DNA of 64,000 bases from Labilibaculum euxinicum (GTDB taxonomy: Bacteria > Bacteroidota > Bacteroidia > Bacteroidales > Marinifilaceae). Positions 8,368 to 17,144 of the stretch are shown here, in pieces. The translations under genes were made by a program, and so were the position numbers. The notes beneath the pieces are model-generated. The model had not been told where the DNA came from. It saw only the letters and a program-made list of their open reading frames with translations, and made no database searches. Position 1 is the first letter of the stretch; each line of letters opens with the position of its first letter. The stretch lies in contig NZ_WTCR01000005.1 of the NCBI RefSeq assembly GCF_009795715.1, positions 124,001-188,000 on the forward strand. Direction: 5' to 3'.

Positions 8368-9411
8368 ATGTATAAAAAACTGGCAATCTTTATTTTTTTA
8401 ACATTGGTTTCTCTTGGGTTGGTGCAGGCTCAGGAACCAGCATTCGGTAGATATGGAAGTATTGACCGTCATGTAAGAAAAACACCCGACAGCTTATCCC
8501 AAAATATTGTTTTATTGCACGATTATTTAACAGCTCCCGCAAAAAGTGATGAGGACAAAATCCGGGCTTTTTACCTATGGATTATCTCTAATATAGAATA
8601 TAAAGATCAGGTAGAATTACTATTCGACCCGAACCTGTTGTTTTATATGGGGTCAAACAATTGCTCTTCTCCGGTTTGTGTTTTACAGAAAAGGAAAGCG
8701 GTTTGCGAAGGGTTTTCTAAGTTATTTGAATTTTTCTGCACTTATTCCGGATTTGAATCCTATAGCATTGGAGGATACATCACTAAAAATGGAGCCCTGC
8801 AAGATCGTGCTACTCATTCGTGGAATGTTGTTAAAATAAATAATGAATGGCGTTTTTTTGATTTAAGTTGGGCCAATGCAATACTCTATCATTCTGGAAT
8901 TAAGAGCAAAACAAACGAGTATTTTATGGTTTCTCCTGAAGAATTTATCCTAAGCCATTTACCTATTATTCCAATGTGGCAATTTTTAGAAACTCCAATT
9001 AGCTTACAAATATTCAATTCGGGAGAAGAATCAATAAAAAACTATCTAAAAACTGCCCCAGCCAATTACAACTATACCGACACCTTATCAAATTTTAAAC
9101 TGTTGTCTGACGCAAAGAAAAGATTGAAAACTGCTCAGGAAATATACAGAACAAATCCAAACAATAAATTCAATCTTGCTATCGAATATTATCGATACGC
9201 CCGAAATATGATAAGTTTCGATGGTGAAATAGATACTCTAAATTATTTTAGATTGATAAAAGCCAAAGGGAAAATGCAATTAGCAATTGATTTGTTTACA
9301 TCCTCTTCTGATATCTCCTCACAAATTATGCTGTTGCAAATTAAAGATGAACTATCGAAAGTTGACAGGCTTATAAATACCGCAAGCCCGAATATTAAAC
9401 ATCTCAAATAA
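8368..9411 (+). CDS. Exported transglutaminase-like protein
   Basis: A 347-residue protein with a signal peptide (residues 1-22, ending VQAQ) and a transglutaminase-like domain. The papain-like triad is visible: Cys113 in KAVCEGF, His150 in THSWNVV and Asp165 in FFDLSWA. Proteins of this kind can be proteases, amidases or cross-linking enzymes, and the substrate cannot be read from sequence. The C-terminal half (about 190-347) is helical and charged and was not recognised. A near-consensus -7 box TATATTTT lies at 8331-8338. The next gene also encodes an exported protein, 178 bases further on. Confidence 0.82.
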   Translation: MYKKLAIFIFLTLVSLGLVQAQEPAFGRYGSIDRHVRKTPDSLSQNIVLLHDYLTAPAKSDEDKIRAFYLWIISNIEYKDQVELLFDPNLLFYMGSNNCSSPVCVLQKRKAVCEGFSKLFEFFCTYSGFESYSIGGYITKNGALQDRATHSWNVVKINNEWRFFDLSWANAILYHSGIKSKTNEYFMVSPEEFILSHLPIIPMWQFLETPISLQIFNSGEESIKNYLKTAPANYNYTDTLSNFKLLSDAKKRLKTAQEIYRTNPNNKFNLAIEYYRYARNMISFDGEIDTLNYFRLIKAKGKMQLAIDLFTSSSDISSQIMLLQIKDELSKVDRLINTASPNIKHLK

Positions 9412-9589
9412 GCAAATCTTAACCTTTGCATCAAATTTCAATATGCGCCAAAATTTTGTATGGGAAACAATTGACAATTAACCATAATACACCTATCATT
9501 AATTAAATTTAAAATTACAGGAACTATCGATTTTAATTCTTTAACACATTCCCTATCTTTACTTACTAATCAAAATAACTCCCTGACTC

Positions 9590-10966
9590 TTGAAATCAAA
9601 TCTTAAATACTTCTCAATCTTTTTACTACTGCTATTGTGTTCAAAACTAAATATAGCTCAAGGGGCTCTTGAAAAAGTTGAAAAAACAAGAATATTATTC
9701 ATTTTCGATGCTTCTCAAAGCATGAATGGATACTGGGAGGAATCAAAAAAAATAAATATAGCCCGTAAATTTTTGATTCAGATGATTGACAGCCTGGAAT
9801 ATCAAGACAATGTTGAGATGGCTTTAAGAGTATACGGTCATCAAAGCGTTGTTCCTCCACAGGATTGTAATGATACCAAACTGGAAGTGCCTTTTAAACC
9901 GGGTAATGCAGGAGAAATAAGACAAACCCTACGGTATATTGATCCTAAAGGAACAACACCAATTGCCCATTCTTTAGAATTGGCCGCCAGCGACTTCCCG
10001 GAAGTAAATTCCGATATCAGAAATGTAATTATTCTTATTACAGACGGTGTTGAAGCCTGCGATGGTGATCCTTGTGCTGTATCGTTAGAATTACAAAAAA
10101 AAGGAATCTTCTTAAAACCATTTATTATTGGAATTGGTCTAGATGTTGATTTTAAAAGCAGTTTTGAATGCATTGGGAATTTTCTTGAAGTAAAAAAAGA
10201 AGAACGCTTCGGAGGAACATTGGAGTATGTTATCTCGCAGGTTTTGAACAAAACTTCGGCACAAATAAATTTAATTGATGCCAATGGTTCCCCTACAGAA
10301 ACTGATGTTCCAATGACATTTTACAATTCTGTTTCTGATAAAGTAAGATATCAGTTTATTCATACCATGAATGCAAAAGGAAATCCTGATACATTATTTT
10401 TAGATCCGCTGCTTACTTATAATATTACAATTCATACCATACCCGAATTGCATCGCGACAGCATTAGACTGATTGCCGGCAAGCACACAACCATTGGATT
10501 TGATGCTCCTCAGGGAATGCTGAAAATTGAATGCCCGAGAACAACCATGTACAAAGATTTACAAATTCTTATCCGAAAAAACACAGAAATTATTAACATC
10601 CAAACCCCCAATGAGGTAACTAAATACCTGACCGGCAAATACAATTTGGAAGTTTTAAGCCTTCCACGGATTTTAATTCCTGATGTTGAAATCAATCAAA
10701 GCAAAACTACTTCAATCACAATTCCACAACCTGGGTTAGTTACTATTTTTAAACCAACTACCGGCCCGTGCAGCATGTTTGTTCAAAAAGGAAATAAATT
10801 AGAATGGATTTACAACATCCCCGAAAAATCATTACGGGAAACTTTGACTCTTCAACCAGGTATATATCATATCATATTCCGTAACAAAAACGCCTATCTG
10901 TCGCAAAGCTCCAAAAAAGCAAGTTTTGTTATAACATCCGGCAAATCAATACCTGTACGCTTGTAA
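9590..10966 (+). CDS. Exported von Willebrand factor A (vWA) domain protein
   Basis: A 458-residue protein opening with TTG at 9590, with a signal peptide (about residues 1-24). The vWA domain (about 34-220) keeps the metal-binding MIDAS residues: DASQS at 40-44, GTTPIAHSL near 125 and ITDGVEACDGD near 150. The rest looks like repeated beta-rich domains and was not recognised. vWA domains usually bind another protein through a metal ion. A -7-like TATCTTTA at 9554-9561 may serve as promoter. Partner and role are unknown. Confidence 0.82.
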   Translation: MKSNLKYFSIFLLLLLCSKLNIAQGALEKVEKTRILFIFDASQSMNGYWEESKKINIARKFLIQMIDSLEYQDNVEMALRVYGHQSVVPPQDCNDTKLEVPFKPGNAGEIRQTLRYIDPKGTTPIAHSLELAASDFPEVNSDIRNVIILITDGVEACDGDPCAVSLELQKKGIFLKPFIIGIGLDVDFKSSFECIGNFLEVKKEERFGGTLEYVISQVLNKTSAQINLIDANGSPTETDVPMTFYNSVSDKVRYQFIHTMNAKGNPDTLFLDPLLTYNITIHTIPELHRDSIRLIAGKHTTIGFDAPQGMLKIECPRTTMYKDLQILIRKNTEIINIQTPNEVTKYLTGKYNLEVLSLPRILIPDVEINQSKTTSITIPQPGLVTIFKPTTGPCSMFVQKGNKLEWIYNIPEKSLRETLTLQPGIYHIIFRNKNAYLSQSSKKASFVITSGKSIPVRL

Positions 10967-11057
10967 TCATATTGATTTACAATATTCTAATATTGCAAAA
11001 ACCTCAATTTAAAAGCTTTTATTAAGTGTTTACATGATGCTAAAAGGCATTTTTGTT

Positions 11058-11065
11058 TATCTTTG
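11058..11065 (+). promoter_or_regulatory. -7 promoter element for transketolase
   Basis: TATCTTTG, an exact TAnnTTTG match, 55 bases before the tkt start. No convincing -33 TTTG was found at 19-21 bases. Confidence 0.55.
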
Positions 11066-11120
11066 CATGCATTAATAAAACCTTACCAAGTTTTTATCAT
11101 CTAAAATCTCATTTTCAAAA

Positions 11121-13181
11121 ATGGATCTAAAAGAAATGAAAAACCAAGTGGATCTGACAGCAACTGACATGGCTGCGAATAATGTTCGTATCCTATCTGC
11201 TGCAATGGTAGAGAAAGCTAAATCTGGACATCCGGGTGGCGCTATGGGCGGAGCCGATTTTATCAACGTTCTTTATTCTGAATTTTTAAATTTTGACCCA
11301 ACAGATATGAACTGGATTAATCGCGATCGATTTTTCCTTGACCCAGGTCACATGTCTCCTATGTTGTATTCCATTCTTTCCTTAATCGGAAATTATACAA
11401 TGGAAGAACTTGCAAATTTCAGACAATGGGGAAGCCCAACTCCCGGTCATCCTGAAGTTGAAGTTGCAAGAGGTGTTGAAAACACTTCCGGTCCTTTAGG
11501 ACAAGGTCATACTATGGCTGTTGGAGCTGCAATTGCAGAGCGTTTTCTAGCAGCCCGTTTCGGTGACTGGATGTCACACAAAATTTACACTTTCATTTCT
11601 GATGGTGGAATTCAAGAAGAAATTGCTCAGGGAGCTGGTCGAATTGCAGGTACTTTAGGATTAAGCAATTTAATCATGTTCTATGATTCCAATAACATCC
11701 AACTTTCAACTAAAGTTGAAGAAGTTACAGTTGAAGATACTGCTAAAAAGTACGAAGCATGGAACTGGAATGTTATTACGATTAAAGGAAACGATGCAGC
11801 AGCAATTCGTGAAGCTTTATTAGCCGCTAACAACGAAAGTGAAAGACCAACTCTTATCATCGGAAAAACCCTAATGGGTAAAGGTGCTGTTGATACTGAT
11901 GGCTGCAGCTTCGAAAATATGGTTTCTACTCACGGACAACCACTAGGTGCTGCTGGTGCCTCAATCGAAAAAACAATTGAAAACTTAGGTGGAAACCCAG
12001 AAAATCCATTCCAGATTTTCCCTGAAGTTCAAGAATATTACGCCGAAGTTCTAAAGAAAAAACAAGCATATGCTTCTGCAAAAAAAGCTGAACAAGCTAA
12101 ATGGGCAAAAGCAAATCCTGAATTGGCTGCTAAACTGGAGAGGTTCTTTAGCTACGAAGCTATGGAACTTGATTACGAAGCAATTGTTCAGAAATCAGGT
12201 GATGCAACTCGTTCAGCTTCATCTGTAGTTTTGGCTGAACTGGCTAAAAATGTTGAAAACATGATTGTGTCATCGGCTGATTTAAGTAACTCTGATAAAA
12301 CTGATGGTTTCTTGAAAAACACCAAAGCTCTTGCTAAAGGTGATTTTTCCGGAGCATTCCTTCAGGCAGGTGTTGCCGAATTAACTATGGCTTCTATCTG
12401 TAATGGTATTGCTCTTCACGGTGGTGTTATTGCTGCTTGTGGAACTTTCTTTGTATTCTCTGATTACATGAAACCTGCAGTTCGTTTAGCGGCTTTAATG
12501 CAGGTTCCGGTAAAATATATCTGGACTCACGATGCATTCCGCGTTGGAGAAGATGGACCAACTCATCAGCCAATTGAGCAGGAAGCTCAGATTCGTTTAC
12601 TGGAGCAGTTGAAAAATCACTCCGGACAAATGAGTTTATTAGCTCTTCGTCCTGCTGATGCTGATGAAACCACCGTGGCTTGGAAAATGGCAATGGAGAA
12701 CACAAAAACTCCTACTGCCTTAATTCTTTCCCGTCAAAACATTAAAGAACTTCCATCGAAAGAAAATCGTTACCAGGAAGCTCTTCAGGCTCAAAAAGGT
12801 GCTTACATTGTTGAGAAACCTGAAACAGCTCCTGATGTTGTTCTTTTAGCAAGTGGATCGGAAGTAGCAACTTTAGTTGAAGGTGCTAAGATCTTACGTG
12901 CTGAAAAAGGATTAAAGGTTCAAATTGTATCTGTTCCTTCAGAAGGATTATTCAGAACTCAATCTGCGGCATATCAAAACGAAGTAATTCCTGCCGGAAT
13001 TCCCGTTCTTGGATTAACTGCAGGTTTACCTGTAACTCTTCTTGGATTGGTTGGCCCTCTTGGTAAATCAATTGGATTGGATCATTTTGGTTATTCAGCT
13101 CCGGCAAATATTTTAGATGAAAAATTTGGTTACACTGCAGAAAATGTTGTAAAAGAAGTATTAGCTCTGCTTCAAAAATAA
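11121..13181 (+). CDS. tkt: Transketolase
   Basis: Thiamine-diphosphate enzyme of the non-oxidative pentose phosphate pathway that moves two-carbon units between sugar phosphates. The 686 residues are in one chain of normal length: thiamine-binding N-terminal domain with GHPGGAMGGAD near 36 and the cofactor segment around FISDGGIQEE (about 158), the pyrimidine domain with THDAFRVGEDGPTHQP near 472, and a C-terminal domain from about 550. Codon use is notably regular for a highly expressed gene. It is monocistronic, with a strong terminator just downstream. Confidence 0.96.
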   Translation: MDLKEMKNQVDLTATDMAANNVRILSAAMVEKAKSGHPGGAMGGADFINVLYSEFLNFDPTDMNWINRDRFFLDPGHMSPMLYSILSLIGNYTMEELANFRQWGSPTPGHPEVEVARGVENTSGPLGQGHTMAVGAAIAERFLAARFGDWMSHKIYTFISDGGIQEEIAQGAGRIAGTLGLSNLIMFYDSNNIQLSTKVEEVTVEDTAKKYEAWNWNVITIKGNDAAAIREALLAANNESERPTLIIGKTLMGKGAVDTDGCSFENMVSTHGQPLGAAGASIEKTIENLGGNPENPFQIFPEVQEYYAEVLKKKQAYASAKKAEQAKWAKANPELAAKLERFFSYEAMELDYEAIVQKSGDATRSASSVVLAELAKNVENMIVSSADLSNSDKTDGFLKNTKALAKGDFSGAFLQAGVAELTMASICNGIALHGGVIAACGTFFVFSDYMKPAVRLAALMQVPVKYIWTHDAFRVGEDGPTHQPIEQEAQIRLLEQLKNHSGQMSLLALRPADADETTVAWKMAMENTKTPTALILSRQNIKELPSKENRYQEALQAQKGAYIVEKPETAPDVVLLASGSEVATLVEGAKILRAEKGLKVQIVSVPSEGLFRTQSAAYQNEVIPAGIPVLGLTAGLPVTLLGLVGPLGKSIGLDHFGYSAPANILDEKFGYTAENVVKEVLALLQK

Positions 13182-13202
13182 TATACAATGCAAATAAAAA
13201 TT

Positions 13203-13234
13203 ATCCGGGATCGTTTCGATTCCGGATTTTTTTT
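13203..13234 (+). terminator. Rho-independent terminator for transketolase
   Basis: An 11-bp stem with one G-T pair (13203-13213 against 13217-13227) closed by a TTT loop, followed by eight T (13227-13234). It begins 21 bases after the tkt stop. Confidence 0.9.
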
Positions 13235-13332
13235 GATCCCAAATTAAACCTTTTACCAAGAAAATAGTCTTACCTAACGCATAACAAATGTGAAATAGCT
13301 ATTTTTAAAATCCATTACCTGAATGCAAATTG

Positions 13333-13890
13333 ATGAACCACAAATCTGACGAAGAAATACTGGAACTTTTTAGTGATAAGAATACACAAAATCAGGCATT
13401 TTCCTTCTTGGTGAAGAAATACCAGGAAAGATTATATTGGCAAATCAGAAAAATTGTTCTTTTGCACGACGACTCTGATGACGTTTTGCAAAATACTTTT
13501 GTGAAAATATGGAAAGGTTTACAAAACTTCAGATCCGACTCTCAGTTATTTACCTGGATGTTTCGGATTGCTACAAATGAGGCCTTAACTTTTATAAAAG
13601 AAAAGGAAAAAAAATATTTGGGATACTCAAATAGCGAAGTTGAAAATATACTTTTAGCAAATTTAGAGGCAGATCCTTATTTTGATGGAAACAAAGCTCA
13701 ACTGGAATTGCAAAAAGCAATCCTGCAGCTGCCTGAAAAACAACGTTTGGTATTTAATATGAAATATTTCGATGATTTAAAATATAACGAAATGTCTGAA
13801 ATTTTAGAAACTTCAGTCGGAGCCTTAAAAGCTTCCTACCATCATGCCGTTAAAAAAATCGAATCACTTTTGAAGCTAAACGAAGTGTAA
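13333..13890 (+). CDS. ECF-type RNA polymerase sigma factor
   Basis: A 185-residue sigma-70 family factor of the extracytoplasmic function class. Region 2 (about residues 20-90) includes DDSDDVLQNTFVKIWKGL and FTWMFRIATNEAL; region 4 (about 125-180) has LPEKQRLVFNMKYFDDLKYNEMSE, the helix-turn-helix for the -35 site. The ATG at 13333 was taken over an in-frame TTG directly before it. A small membrane protein and a Spy-like protein follow, which suggests a sigma/anti-sigma/effector set responding to envelope conditions. Confidence 0.93.
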   Translation: MNHKSDEEILELFSDKNTQNQAFSFLVKKYQERLYWQIRKIVLLHDDSDDVLQNTFVKIWKGLQNFRSDSQLFTWMFRIATNEALTFIKEKEKKYLGYSNSEVENILLANLEADPYFDGNKAQLELQKAILQLPEKQRLVFNMKYFDDLKYNEMSEILETSVGALKASYHHAVKKIESLLKLNEV

Positions 13891-13935
13891 ATTAAACCAA
13901 TTACTATTCAGACAGTCTAAATACTATAAGAAAAC

Positions 13936-14328
13936 ATGAATAATCTGTTGAACATGAAAAACGATCAACCATTTAAAGTTCCTGAGGATTACTTTGAAAA
14001 CCTAAGCGATCGGGTTCAGGAAAAAATTATAACGGAAAAAAATCCGAATAAAAGACTGATACAAGTATTAAAACCATACTTCTGGATGGCAGCCAGTGTC
14101 GTTGGGATTCTTTTTATTGCTAAAATTGTACTGATCAACTCTGTTCCCTCCGATTACAAAATTCAACAGTTTTCGCAAACAGAAAATACGGCTGTTGATA
14201 CTCAAAGTACAAGTCTGGATGAACTTAATTGGTTCTCAGATGAAACCTCTGAGCCTACATCTGATGAAATAATTGAATACCTTTCGGATTTTGACATTGA
14301 TTCTGAATCTTTATTAGCAAACTTATAA
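13936..14328 (+). CDS. Small single-pass membrane protein, probable anti-sigma partner
   Basis: A 130-residue protein with a cytoplasmic N-terminus (PFKVPEDYFENLSDRVQEKI), one membrane helix at about residues 50-68 (WMAASVVGILFIAKIVLI) and an acidic outer part. The VPEDYFENL motif is common in Bacteroidota proteins encoded right after ECF sigma genes. It lacks a recognisable zinc anti-sigma motif, so the anti-sigma role is inferred from position and topology. It lies 45 bases after the sigma gene and 10 before the next gene. Confidence 0.75.
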   Translation: MNNLLNMKNDQPFKVPEDYFENLSDRVQEKIITEKNPNKRLIQVLKPYFWMAASVVGILFIAKIVLINSVPSDYKIQQFSQTENTAVDTQSTSLDELNWFSDETSEPTSDEIIEYLSDFDIDSESLLANL

Positions 14329-14338
14329 CAGGCCAGAC

Positions 14339-14815
14339 ATGAAACGAATTTTAATCCTATTAACACTTGTTGTTAGCTTTAGTTACTTATGCATTGCACA
14401 GGAAAGAGAACATGGTATGCACAATCAGATGAGTGAACGATTCGAAGCACAAAAAATCTCTTTCATCACTCAAAAATTAGAATTAACACCTGATGAAGCT
14501 CAAGTATTTTGGCCACTTTACAATGAATTGGAAAAAAAGAGAAAAGAAAACAGAGACCAAGGCAGAATTCTTTTCAGAAAACTACGCAACAACTCTGCAG
14601 AATTATCTGATAAAGAATTAGGCGATCTTAGTGACGAACTGATTGAGCTTAAATTGCAGGAAGCAAAGCTTCAAAAAGAATACCATCTAAAATATAAAAA
14701 GATACTCCCCGCAAAAAAAATCCTTACTCTTTATCATACCGAAAGGCAATTTCAAAACATGCTTTTAAAACAAATAAAAGAACGTGGTAAACATCCACAC
14801 GAAAAACAAAATTAA
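14339..14815 (+). CDS. Spy/CpxP-like periplasmic protein
   Basis: A 158-residue exported protein with a signal peptide (about residues 1-20, ending CIAQ) followed by a mostly helical, highly charged domain. The motif KLELTPDEAQVFWPLYNELEKKRKE (about 40-65, cited here only to mark the place) resembles the LTxxQ repeats of Spy and CpxP, periplasmic chaperone-like sensors. The third gene of the ECF sigma set, it may sense or buffer misfolded envelope proteins; this is inference. Confidence 0.72.
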   Translation: MKRILILLTLVVSFSYLCIAQEREHGMHNQMSERFEAQKISFITQKLELTPDEAQVFWPLYNELEKKRKENRDQGRILFRKLRNNSAELSDKELGDLSDELIELKLQEAKLQKEYHLKYKKILPAKKILTLYHTERQFQNMLLKQIKERGKHPHEKQN

Positions 14816-14820
14816 AAGTA

Positions 14821-14852
14821 AGGGCTGTAAATGTAAAATTTACAGCCCTTTT
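14821..14852. terminator. Bidirectional terminator between the Spy-like gene and hisS
   Basis: A perfect 12-bp stem (AGGGCTGTAAAT at 14821-14832 against ATTTACAGCCCT at 14838-14849) with a five-base loop, then TTTT. It lies between two convergent genes and can serve both. Confidence 0.85.
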
Positions 14853-14878
14853 ATATTTGACTTGAATAATTTTTACTC

Positions 14879-16240
14879 TTATGATAATCTTTCGATCAAC
14901 TGATCCGGAGTTAATTTTTCCTGATCTCCGCTTTCCATATTCTTTAAACTAACAACACCTTCCTCTACTTCAGACTCTCCTACCAAAATTACAAAAGGAA
15001 TGTTTTTATTATTGGCATAAGTCATCTGCTTTTTCATTTTAGAAGAATCAGGATAAATCTCAGCATTAATTCCTTTTGCCCTTAACTTAGCCAGGATTGG
15101 CAAACAAAATGCTTCTTCTTTTTCACCAAAATTGATAAACAATACTTTCGTTGTTATACCCGTATTTGAAGGAAACTTATCCATTTGCTCCAATACATCG
15201 TAAATTCGATCGGCACCAAAAGAAATACCAACTCCCGAAACGTCTTTCAATCCAAAAATTCCGGTTAAATCGTCGTAACGTCCTCCTCCCGTGATGCTCC
15301 CAAATTCCATATCTTTCGATTTCACTTCGAAAATAGCTCCAGTGTAATAATTCAATCCTCTGGCCAGAGTTAAATCCAATTCAACTTCAGTTTGTACATC
15401 AAGCTGCGATAAATAAGTAAAAACTGTTTCCAGTTCCTCGATCCCTTTCATTCCAATTTCTGATGAAGAAAGAAGCTCCTTTAATTTAGCCAGTTTCTCC
15501 GAATTTGAACCCGACAATAATATAATTGGCTGCAATGTATCAATAGCTTCCTGAGAAATTCCTTTGTCAGCCAATTCCTTATTCACATTCTCCAAACCGA
15601 TTTTATCCAACTTGTCGATTGCAACAGTGATATCAACAATTTTTTCAGCCTCTCCAATAATCTCAGCAATTCCTGCCAAAATTTTTCGGTTATTCAACTT
15701 TACAACTACATTCAACTGAAGTCTTTTGTAAACCTGATCAACAATCTGAATTAATTCAACTTCATTTAAAAGAGAATTGCTGCCAATCACATCAACATCA
15801 CATTGAAAAAATTCACGGTAGCGCCCTTTCTGAGGTCTGTCTGCTCTCCAAACCGGTTGAATCTGATAACGCTTAAAAGGGAAATCAATTTCGTTACGAT
15901 GCTGTACAACGTAACGCGCAAAAGGCACTGTCAGGTCATAACGAAGTCCTTTTTCACTTATTTTTGTGGTTAATTTTACCGAATTCTTCTCTCGAATTTG
16001 ATCTTCATTTATTTTTGATAGAAAATCGCCCGAATTCAGCACTTTAAACAATAGTTTGTCTCCCTCTTCTCCATATTTTCCCATTAGAGTAGACAAATTT
16101 TCCATTGATGGTGTTTCTATCGGCATAAAACCATATAACTGAAACACCTCTTTTATGGTATCAAAAATATAGTTTCTCTTTACCATTTCAACAGGAGAGA
16201 AATCTCTCGTCCCTTTAGGAATAGACGGTTTTTGAGCCAT
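14879..16240 (-). CDS. hisS: Histidine--tRNA ligase
   Basis: Class II aminoacyl-tRNA synthetase that charges tRNA-His. The 453-residue protein shows motif 1 near the start (PKGTRDFSP, then the dimer helix), motif 2 around [21 protein letters not shown] (about 125), the HisRS-specific [15 protein letters not shown] (about 300) and motif 3 [13 protein letters not shown] followed by [12 protein letters not shown]-terminal anticodon-binding domain begins near 365. The gene is monocistronic, with a TAATTTTG promoter upstream and the shared terminator downstream. Confidence 0.97.
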   Translation of the reverse strand: MAQKPSIPKGTRDFSPVEMVKRNYIFDTIKEVFQLYGFMPIETPSMENLSTLMGKYGEEGDKLLFKVLNSGDFLSKINEDQIREKNSVKLTTKISEKGLRYDLTVPFARYVVQHRNEIDFPFKRYQIQPVWRADRPQKGRYREFFQCDVDVIGSNSLLNEVELIQIVDQVYKRLQLNVVVKLNNRKILAGIAEIIGEAEKIVDITVAIDKLDKIGLENVNKELADKGISQEAIDTLQPIILLSGSNSEKLAKLKELLSSSEIGMKGIEELETVFTYLSQLDVQTEVELDLTLARGLNYYTGAIFEVKSKDMEFGSITGGGRYDDLTGIFGLKDVSGVGISFGADRIYDVLEQMDKFPSNTGITTKVLFINFGEKEEAFCLPILAKLRAKGINAEIYPDSSKMKKQMTYANNKNIPFVILVGESEVEEGVVSLKNMESGDQEKLTPDQLIERLS

Positions 16241-16276
16241 TTTTAAGTCTTTATTTTGGTTATTTTATTAGAGCTA

Positions 16277-16284
16277 CAAAATTA
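16277..16284 (-). promoter_or_regulatory. -7 promoter element for hisS
   Basis: The minus strand reads TAATTTTG, an exact TAnnTTTG match, 36 bases before hisS. A TTG at 16307-16309 lies 22 bases further upstream. Confidence 0.55.
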
Positions 16285-16359
16285 TCAAATTATTTGACAG
16301 ATACCACAACATTCTAATACGATCTGTATTTAACATGCAAAACAGAACAACTATTTTAA

Positions 16360-16695
16360 CTATGTCCTTTTTATCCGGCGAAGTATATTAGCAAAAAAAT
16401 CGACTAGAAGCCCTAAAACAAATGGATAATACCACAGTTTAAAATCAATCACAAAAAGAAGAAATATTGAGATCAGAAATAAAAAATTTACCGATAATTT
16501 CAAATAATCAAAAGTCCACCAATCCGCAATGCTTTTATAAAACAAAAACCTAATCTGAACGCCTGAATACAACAGTAATCCAATTGTAAATAAAATTTCG
16601 CCGTAGGACAAATGATTTAGTAAGCGGATACCTCCCAAAACAATAAAGACAATCCCAACATAGTAGATTGTCTTATAACCAGAAAAAGATTTCAT
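16360..16695 (-). CDS. Small membrane protein, unrecognised
   Basis: A 111-residue protein with three or four hydrophobic segments (about residues 10-26, 31-48, 65-83 and 88-102) and basic ends (MKSFSGYK, NILRRIKRT). I do not recognise a family. It begins 4 bases after the DUF4870 gene on the same strand, so the two are probably co-transcribed and may work together in the membrane. Confidence 0.7.
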   Translation of the reverse strand: MKSFSGYKTIYYVGIVFIVLGGIRLLNHLSYGEILFTIGLLLYSGVQIRFLFYKSIADWWTFDYLKLSVNFLFLISIFLLFVIDFKLWYYPFVLGLLVDFFANILRRIKRT

Positions 16696-16699
16696 TCTT

Positions 16700-17089
16700 T
16701 CAATTTAGAAATTTAATACTCAGAGGATATTGGTAATCTTCCCCATTTAAAGTTTTTACAATCGCAATAACAACAAAAATCAAATTTAGCAAAGCAAGTC
16801 CAATCAGCAATAAAATTCCAATTCCTACAAAAACTAATATTGCGGACACAAAAATGTATATACACATCGATATCTGAAAATTAATTGATTTTTTTCCCTC
16901 TTGATCAACCAGTTCTGAATAGTCCTTTTTCATCGACCATAAAATGAGTGGCCCTATTACATTACCAAAAGGAATTATAACTCCGGAAAATGATGCTAAA
17001 TGGCAGAACATTGCCCAATTTTTCTCATCGGTTGGGGTTGCAAATTGATTCATGGAAATCGAATTAAGTGATAAATTATTTTGTTCCAT
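16700..17089 (-). CDS. DUF4870 domain membrane protein
   Basis: A 129-residue protein of the DUF4870 (Tic20-like) group: a polar N-terminus, the segment NWAMFCHLASFSGVIIPFGNVIGPLILW (position only, about 25-50), a conserved D-x-x-GKKSINFQIS near 68, and two strongly hydrophobic helices near 75-115. Function in bacteria is not established. The ATG at 17089 was taken instead of an in-frame TTG directly before it. It is the first gene of a two-gene unit and is separated from ettA by a strong hairpin. Confidence 0.78.
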   Translation of the reverse strand: MEQNNLSLNSISMNQFATPTDEKNWAMFCHLASFSGVIIPFGNVIGPLILWSMKKDYSELVDQEGKKSINFQISMCIYIFVSAILVFVGIGILLLIGLALLNLIFVVIAIVKTLNGEDYQYPLSIKFLN

Positions 17090-17101
17090 CAAGTTACAAA
17101 A

Positions 17102-17137
17102 ACAAAGGGAAGAAAACCAATCCGGCTTCTTCCCTTT
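17102..17137. terminator. Terminator downstream of ettA
   Basis: A perfect 11-bp stem (AAAGGGAAGAA at 17102-17112 against TTCTTCCCTTT at 17125-17135) with T-rich flanks on both strands. It begins 8 bases after the ettA stop and separates ettA from the DUF4870 gene. Confidence 0.8.
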
Positions 17138-17144
17138 TTAGTCA

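Noticed and set aside
12427-13188. Minus-strand frames opposite the transketolase gene
   Set aside because: Gln-rich translations caused by biased transketolase codons; no independent support.
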